Below are positions 60,200 to 64,000 of a stretch of DNA of 64,000 nt, one piece after another. A program made the translations under genes and the position numbers. Below the pieces are notes generated by a model. The model was not told the origin of the DNA and searched no databases. It saw only the letters and a list, made by a program, of their open reading frames with translations. Each line of letters begins with the position of its first letter. The first letter of the stretch is position 1. Location of the stretch: NCBI RefSeq assembly GCF_026163565.1, contig NZ_JAPDKN010000016.1, positions 62,001 through 126,000 of the forward strand, given 5' to 3'. Source of the stretch: Chryseobacterium sp. YIM B08800 (GTDB lineage Bacteria; Bacteroidota; Bacteroidia; Flavobacteriales; Weeksellaceae).

Positions 60200-61528
60200 A
60201 TGAGTTTTGGAATTGAGGCAGCAAGTTATTATGTGCCTTCTTTGTATTTGAAAATTAAAGATTTAGCAGAAAAAAGAGGAATTGAACCTGCAAAACTGGA
60301 AAAAGGATTAGGCTTACATAAAATGGGATTTCCCGATGTACATGAAGATGCTGCTACATTCGCTGCAGAAGCTTTATTAAAATTAATAAAAGACTACCAA
60401 ATCAATCCCAAAGAAATCTCACGTATTTATTTAGGAACTGAAAGCGCAATCGATGCCGCTAAACCAACAGCTTCCTATGCAATGCAGATGATAGAAAAAG
60501 TTTTGGAAGCAGAGTTTGGAGAAAGATGTTTCAAAAACTGTGATGTGGTAGATATGACTTTTGCTTGCATTGGCGCAGTAGATGCGCTTCATAATTCTTT
60601 AGATTTTGTAAGAGTAAATCCGGATAAAAAAGCAGTGGTTATTGCAAGTGATTATGCCAAATATGAGCTGGCTTCATCCGGTGAATATACTCAGGGTGGA
60701 GGTGCAGTTGCTTTATTGGTTTCCGCAAAACCTGATTTAATTGAGATTGAAAATAATTGGGGGGTTGCTACAGAATCAGTTTTTGATTTTTTTAAACCAA
60801 GAAGACATTTCAAAAAAGAAAATTTAAAAAATGCTCCTGAAGCTTTTCCGGATAAAATAGAAATTTTTACGGATGAACCTATTTTTGACGGGCAATATTC
60901 CAACCAATGTTATCAGGATAGGATTAGGGAAGCTTATCAGCATTATGAGGAAGTTTCAGGCAAAACAAAACCTTCTAAGAACTGGAAATATCTTATTTTC
61001 CATCTTCCGTATGCATTTCATGGGAAAAGAGTTTTTACAGAGATTTACAGCTTAGAAAACGGACTCCCTTATTCAAATGCTGACGAACAAAAAGCAGTTG
61101 CAAAGTCTGAAAATTACATCGAATTTATCAACAGTAAAATTGAAAAAACACAACGTGCGTCTTCGGAAATAGGAAATATGTACACCGCTTCAATTTTTAT
61201 GGCTTTACTTTCAGGTCTACAGACTTCTTTTAATGAAAATGAAGAATTAGCCGGTGAAGAAATCGGATTTGTTGGTTATGGAAGCGGTTCAAAATCAAAA
61301 GTTTTTGCCGGAAAAGTTTCTGAAAACTGGAAAAATGTGGTTACAAAATGGGATTTATTTGAAAATCTTAAAAATCGTTTAGCGATTGATTTTGATACTT
61401 ATGAAAAGCTTCACAGAAAACAATTGGAATATTCTGTAAATCCAGATTACAACGGATTTGGTTTAGAATTTGTAGAATTGGAAAATCCTGTGCTGAAAGG
61501 AGCGAGGTATTACGCTTATAAAGGATAA
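60200..61528 (+). CDS. Hydroxymethylglutaryl-CoA synthase
   Basis: From the ATG at 60200 the product has 442 residues; a TTG three codons earlier is less likely. It condenses acetyl-CoA with acetoacetyl-CoA in the mevalonate route to isoprenoids. The catalytic triad is visible: Glu in YLGTESAIDAAKPTASY (about residue 80), Cys in DMTFACIGAVDALHNSL (about 115) and His in FHLPYAFHGKR (about 270), with GEYTQGGGAVALLV and FVGYGSGSKSKVF also conserved. Flavobacteria commonly use the mevalonate pathway. It stands alone between two terminators. Confidence 0.93.
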   Translation: MSFGIEAASYYVPSLYLKIKDLAEKRGIEPAKLEKGLGLHKMGFPDVHEDAATFAAEALLKLIKDYQINPKEISRIYLGTESAIDAAKPTASYAMQMIEKVLEAEFGERCFKNCDVVDMTFACIGAVDALHNSLDFVRVNPDKKAVVIASDYAKYELASSGEYTQGGGAVALLVSAKPDLIEIENNWGVATESVFDFFKPRRHFKKENLKNAPEAFPDKIEIFTDEPIFDGQYSNQCYQDRIREAYQHYEEVSGKTKPSKNWKYLIFHLPYAFHGKRVFTEIYSLENGLPYSNADEQKAVAKSENYIEFINSKIEKTQRASSEIGNMYTASIFMALLSGLQTSFNENEELAGEEIGFVGYGSGSKSKVFAGKVSENWKNVVTKWDLFENLKNRLAIDFDTYEKLHRKQLEYSVNPDYNGFGLEFVELENPVLKGARYYAYKG

Positions 61529-61538
61529 AATAATAAAT

Positions 61539-61570
61539 AAAGCATCTCAATTGAGGTGCTTTGGTTTTTT
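61539..61570. terminator. Bidirectional terminator after HMG-CoA synthase gene
   Basis: AAAGCATCTCAA/TTGAGGTGCTTT stem (one G-T pair) with T-rich plus-strand flank, between convergent genes. Confidence 0.85.
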
Positions 61571-62343
61571 CAATATTTATAATAATTATCTAAATACCAC
61601 AAAATATATTTTTCAAATAAAGAATCTGCGGTCAAGTTTTTTCTTAAAAGTGATTTTTCTGGAAGTATTTTATTTAAAGTGGTGTTGACATCTAAATTAA
61701 CAGATAATTTTTTTCCATCTATTGGTTGTCCCAAAGGATTTAAAAAATTAAGTATATATTTTTCGTTTTGATAACTAATTATGGCTGAATTCAATCCATG
61801 TGAGTAAACTGTTATAATTGAGTCAGATGGCTTAATGGATTCAAGATATTTATCAAATATTTTGAACTCTTTAATATCTTTTATTTTCTGTTTTCCAGAT
61901 TTATCAATTTTCTTTGTTTGTTCATCTCCAATTTTGTAGAAAATATTATTTACTTTAATTAGTTTAATGATATCTTGTTTTGATATTGATAACTTTATTT
62001 GTTTTCTGATTAGCTCGTAATCGAAATTATTTTTATTTAGACCTAATTCGGAGATTAAATTATCAACGAGAGAACTTTTTAAATTCTTTTTTGTAGTATG
62101 AATTTCATTGATTGATAATCTGGTATCTTTTTTAGTGGAATCGTTGTAAATGTAGAATTTCTTTAGTCGTGTGAATTCTAACTTAGAATTATTCTTTTCA
62201 GGATAAATTTTAATAAATTCTTGACTGTCATAAATTCCACTTCCATCACTTTGATAGCCTGAATTTCGGTATTCAATTTTTATATTTTGAGCTAAAAAAT
62301 CTTGTGTAAGTAAGAAAACTACAAAAAGAGCGAAAAACCTCAT
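61570..62343 (-). CDS. Hypothetical exported protein
   Basis: A 257-residue protein with signal peptide MRFFALFVVFLLTQDFLAQ. The mature part starts with IKIEYRNSGYQSDGSGIYDSQEFIKIYPEKN and is a Lys/Ile-rich alpha-beta chain with no cysteine or known motif; it ends WYLDNYYKY. Its gene starts 7 bp after the AraC gene stop on the same strand, so the two are likely one transcript. I recognise no family. Confidence 0.72.
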   Translation of the reverse strand: MRFFALFVVFLLTQDFLAQNIKIEYRNSGYQSDGSGIYDSQEFIKIYPEKNNSKLEFTRLKKFYIYNDSTKKDTRLSINEIHTTKKNLKSSLVDNLISELGLNKNNFDYELIRKQIKLSISKQDIIKLIKVNNIFYKIGDEQTKKIDKSGKQKIKDIKEFKIFDKYLESIKPSDSIITVYSHGLNSAIISYQNEKYILNFLNPLGQPIDGKKLSVNLDVNTTLNKILPEKSLLRKNLTADSLFEKYILWYLDNYYKY

Positions 62344-62350
62344 AAAAAAT

Positions 62351-63268
62351 CTAAATAATAATTTTATTCTGATAACTCTTCGGCGTCACTCCAACCAATT
62401 GTTTAAAAACCCTTGTGAAATAATTGGTATCAGAAAAACCGGTTTGAAAAGCGGTTTCCTTGATGCTGTTATTTAAAGCTAAAAGTTCTTTTGCCCTGTT
62501 AATGCGTTCCTGAAGAATGAAATCATTGGGAGAAGTTCCCAATTCATCTTTAAACATTTTAAAGAAATTTGACTTGCTTACGTAAGCCAGTTTTGCAATG
62601 CTGTCAATAGAAAGTTTTTGGTGAATATTTTTCTTGATATAATCTACCACAAACCCAATTCTTGATTTATTTTTTGCAATATTTTTTTCTACCATAGTTC
62701 TTGCCTGAGTTTGCATCAGCCTGATTAATAATTCCTTTAAAGCAAAATCTGCCATAATATCTTTCTGCGAATTATCATCCATTGCAATTCTCATAATATT
62801 ATTGGTGGCAGAAGCTAAAGACTGATTATTAAACAGAAAATATTCATCCAGTTGTATATTCCATGTTGAGGTTTCGTCTACTTTTGGAAGATTATAGTTG
62901 AGGTGATTCAGAGAATTTTCAATAAAATCGGGGTTTAAGCTTAAAGAAATACATTGAGAAGGAGTTTCGTCTGCATCGGGAAAATCGATGACCATGGTTT
63001 CTCCGGGAGCGACCAAAACGCTTTCTCCGGGATGATAATCAAAATAATTAGTCTTATTTTCCAGCTTCATATGCTTTTTACCTCGAAGCATTGCTGTGAA
63101 TGCGATGTTGTCAAAATGTAGTTTTACGCCGTAAGCAGACTTGTGAGTTTCGTAAATGCTAAATTCACAGTTGTTTAGATTGAATAATGTCTGGTTTTCA
63201 ATCAAGTTCAAAAGCTGGCTTTCCTTCTTTAATTCAGGAGTATTTAATAAAAACTTGTTATCATTCAT
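62351..63268 (-). CDS. AraC-family transcription regulator
   Basis: A 305-residue regulator. The N-terminal domain (about 20-175) is AraC cupin-like (CEFSIYETHKSAYGVKLHFDN ... PGESVLVAPGETMVIDFPDADETPSQCISLSL). The C-terminal double HTH (about 205-305) reads IAKLAYVSKSNFFKMFKDELGTSPNDFI and IKETAFQTGFSDTNYFTRVFKQLVGVTPKSYQ, complete. It is divergent from the aldehyde dehydrogenase gene (starts 178 bp apart), so it is the likely activator of that gene. Confidence 0.92.
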   Translation of the reverse strand: MNDNKFLLNTPELKKESQLLNLIENQTLFNLNNCEFSIYETHKSAYGVKLHFDNIAFTAMLRGKKHMKLENKTNYFDYHPGESVLVAPGETMVIDFPDADETPSQCISLSLNPDFIENSLNHLNYNLPKVDETSTWNIQLDEYFLFNNQSLASATNNIMRIAMDDNSQKDIMADFALKELLIRLMQTQARTMVEKNIAKNKSRIGFVVDYIKKNIHQKLSIDSIAKLAYVSKSNFFKMFKDELGTSPNDFILQERINRAKELLALNNSIKETAFQTGFSDTNYFTRVFKQLVGVTPKSYQNKIII

Positions 63269-63297
63269 TTCTAAACATTTTTCAAGACCTGTCTATT

Positions 63298-63305
63298 CAA
63301 ATATA
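63298..63305 (-). promoter_or_regulatory. Promoter -7 box for AraC gene
   Basis: Minus-strand TATATTTG, full TAnnTTTG match, 30 bp ahead of the ATG at 63268, inside the divergent interval that probably also holds AraC operators. Confidence 0.45.
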
Positions 63306-63445
63306 GAAATTAATTGAGGAATTCTTTGTTAATGAAATGATAAAATTAGAATGATGTAGGATTTTAGTATTCTTTTGTAGGATTCTGCTATTCAATTCTC
63401 TTAGCTGTGTGTAATTTGGCTTTAGATAAAATTAAACTTACTAAT

Positions 63446-64000
63446 ATGAGCACAACAACAGAACAACAATCATCTACCACTTTACAGTGGCCGGAGTTTA
63501 AAAATCAATACAATAATTACATTGACGGAAAGTTTACAGCACCGGTTAACGGGCAGTATTTTGATGTAGTTTCACCAGTTGATGGAAAAGTTTTCACTCA
63601 GGCAGCACACTCATCAAAAGAAGATTTAGAATTGGCAGTAAATGCTGCAGAAAAAGCATTCGAAACATGGAAAAACACTTCATCTACTGAAAGAAGTATT
63701 ATCCTGAATAAAATAGCTGATAGAATTGAGCAGAATTTAGAATATATCGCAACCGTTGAAACGATTGATAACGGTAAAGCGGTAAGAGAAACTTTGGCAG
63801 CTGATATTCCTTTGGCAGTTGACCATTTCAGATATTTTGCATCGGTCATCAGAGCAGAAGAAGGCTCTCACAACGAATTAGATAAAGACACCGTTTCATT
63901 AATCGTACATGAACCATTAGGTGTTATTGCACAAATTATTCCTTGGAATTTCCCAATCCTTATGGCAGTTTGGAAATTAGCTCCGGCTTTGGCAGCTGGA
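63446..64000 (+). CDS. Aldehyde dehydrogenase (3' end cut by window)
   Basis: The first 185 codons of an NAD(P)-dependent aldehyde dehydrogenase, from the ATG at 63446. Family blocks present: NNYIDGKFTAPVNGQYFDVVSPVDGK, AEKAFETWKNTSSTERSIILNKIADRIEQN and the oxyanion region VHEPLGVIAQIIPWNFPILMAVWKLAPALAAG, whose PWNFP holds the conserved Asn. The catalytic Cys/Glu lie beyond the window. The overall pattern is like ExaC/AldA acetaldehyde dehydrogenases of about 500 residues. Divergent AraC gene suggests inducible expression. Confidence 0.93.
   Translation, partial: MSTTTEQQSSTTLQWPEFKNQYNNYIDGKFTAPVNGQYFDVVSPVDGKVFTQAAHSSKEDLELAVNAAEKAFETWKNTSSTERSIILNKIADRIEQNLEYIATVETIDNGKAVRETLAADIPLAVDHFRYFASVIRAEEGSHNELDKDTVSLIVHEPLGVIAQIIPWNFPILMAVWKLAPALAAG

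Overview
The window looks like chromosomal DNA of a flavobacterium close to Chryseobacterium (Bacteroidota, Weeksellaceae-like). The evidence is an AT-rich genome, TAnnTTTG-type promoter -7 elements, type IX secretion C-terminal sorting domains, a TonB-dependent receptor, GLPGLI, DUF4136 and DUF5522 proteins, Mpl, and Bacteroidota-type curli and type VI secretion (T6SSiii) genes. I see no tRNA, rRNA, CRISPR array or insertion sequence.

Layout. 1-8.6 kb: two pirin-like genes, GNAT acetyltransferases, an MFS exporter, a nitronate monooxygenase-like enzyme, an orphan RebB (R-body family) gene, and a minus-strand run mpl - lipoprotein - acyltransferase - Nudix hydrolase. 8.8-15.2 kb: a curli (functional amyloid) locus with major curlin, minor curlin-like protein, CsgE with an N-terminal CsgH-like domain, CsgF, CsgG with a C-terminal barrel-like extension, and a PD40/FN3 lipoprotein; a convergent LuxR regulator with a degenerate receiver is a CsgD-like candidate. 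15.6-17.8 kb: RNase E/G, a 29-residue basic protein and an HU protein.

17.9-30.3 kb: a T6SSiii module. A LuxR regulator with Glu at the phospho-site is divergent from two TssO-type membrane proteins, a PKD-domain membrane protein and TssR. A second transcription unit encodes a DUF4280 PAAR-like protein, a 1044-residue putative effector with GH19-like and M15-like peptidoglycan hydrolase domains, an overlapping lipoprotein (candidate immunity protein), two more lipoproteins and a LysM-type protein. This is the most distinctive system in the window. Hcp, VgrG, sheath and ATPase genes are not here.

30.6-42 kb: a T9SS-exported endonuclease, another T9SS cargo protein, small conserved genes, a D-cysteine desulfhydrase-like enzyme, a glucosaminidase-LysM protein, hemL, a Cys-rich secreted protein with a GLPGLI protein, an amidohydrolase and an ankyrin protein. 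42-43.8 kb: an AraC gene whose 3' end and downstream DNA are repeated in a 301-bp tandem array; the extra coding tails differ from the gene only at synonymous sites. 43.8-50.9 kb: TonB-dependent receptor plus two paralogous lipoproteins, divergent from a PhoBR-like two-component system.

51-64 kb: mostly housekeeping or accessory single genes (pRiA4b ORF-3-like protein, GH13 enzyme, GreA-like protein, SDR, thyA, a ParE-type toxin-antitoxin pair plus an orphan antitoxin paralogue, M1 aminopeptidase, T9SS cargo, HMG-CoA synthase), ending with an AraC regulator divergent from a truncated aldehyde dehydrogenase gene. All functions are inferred by reading the sequence; no database search was run.
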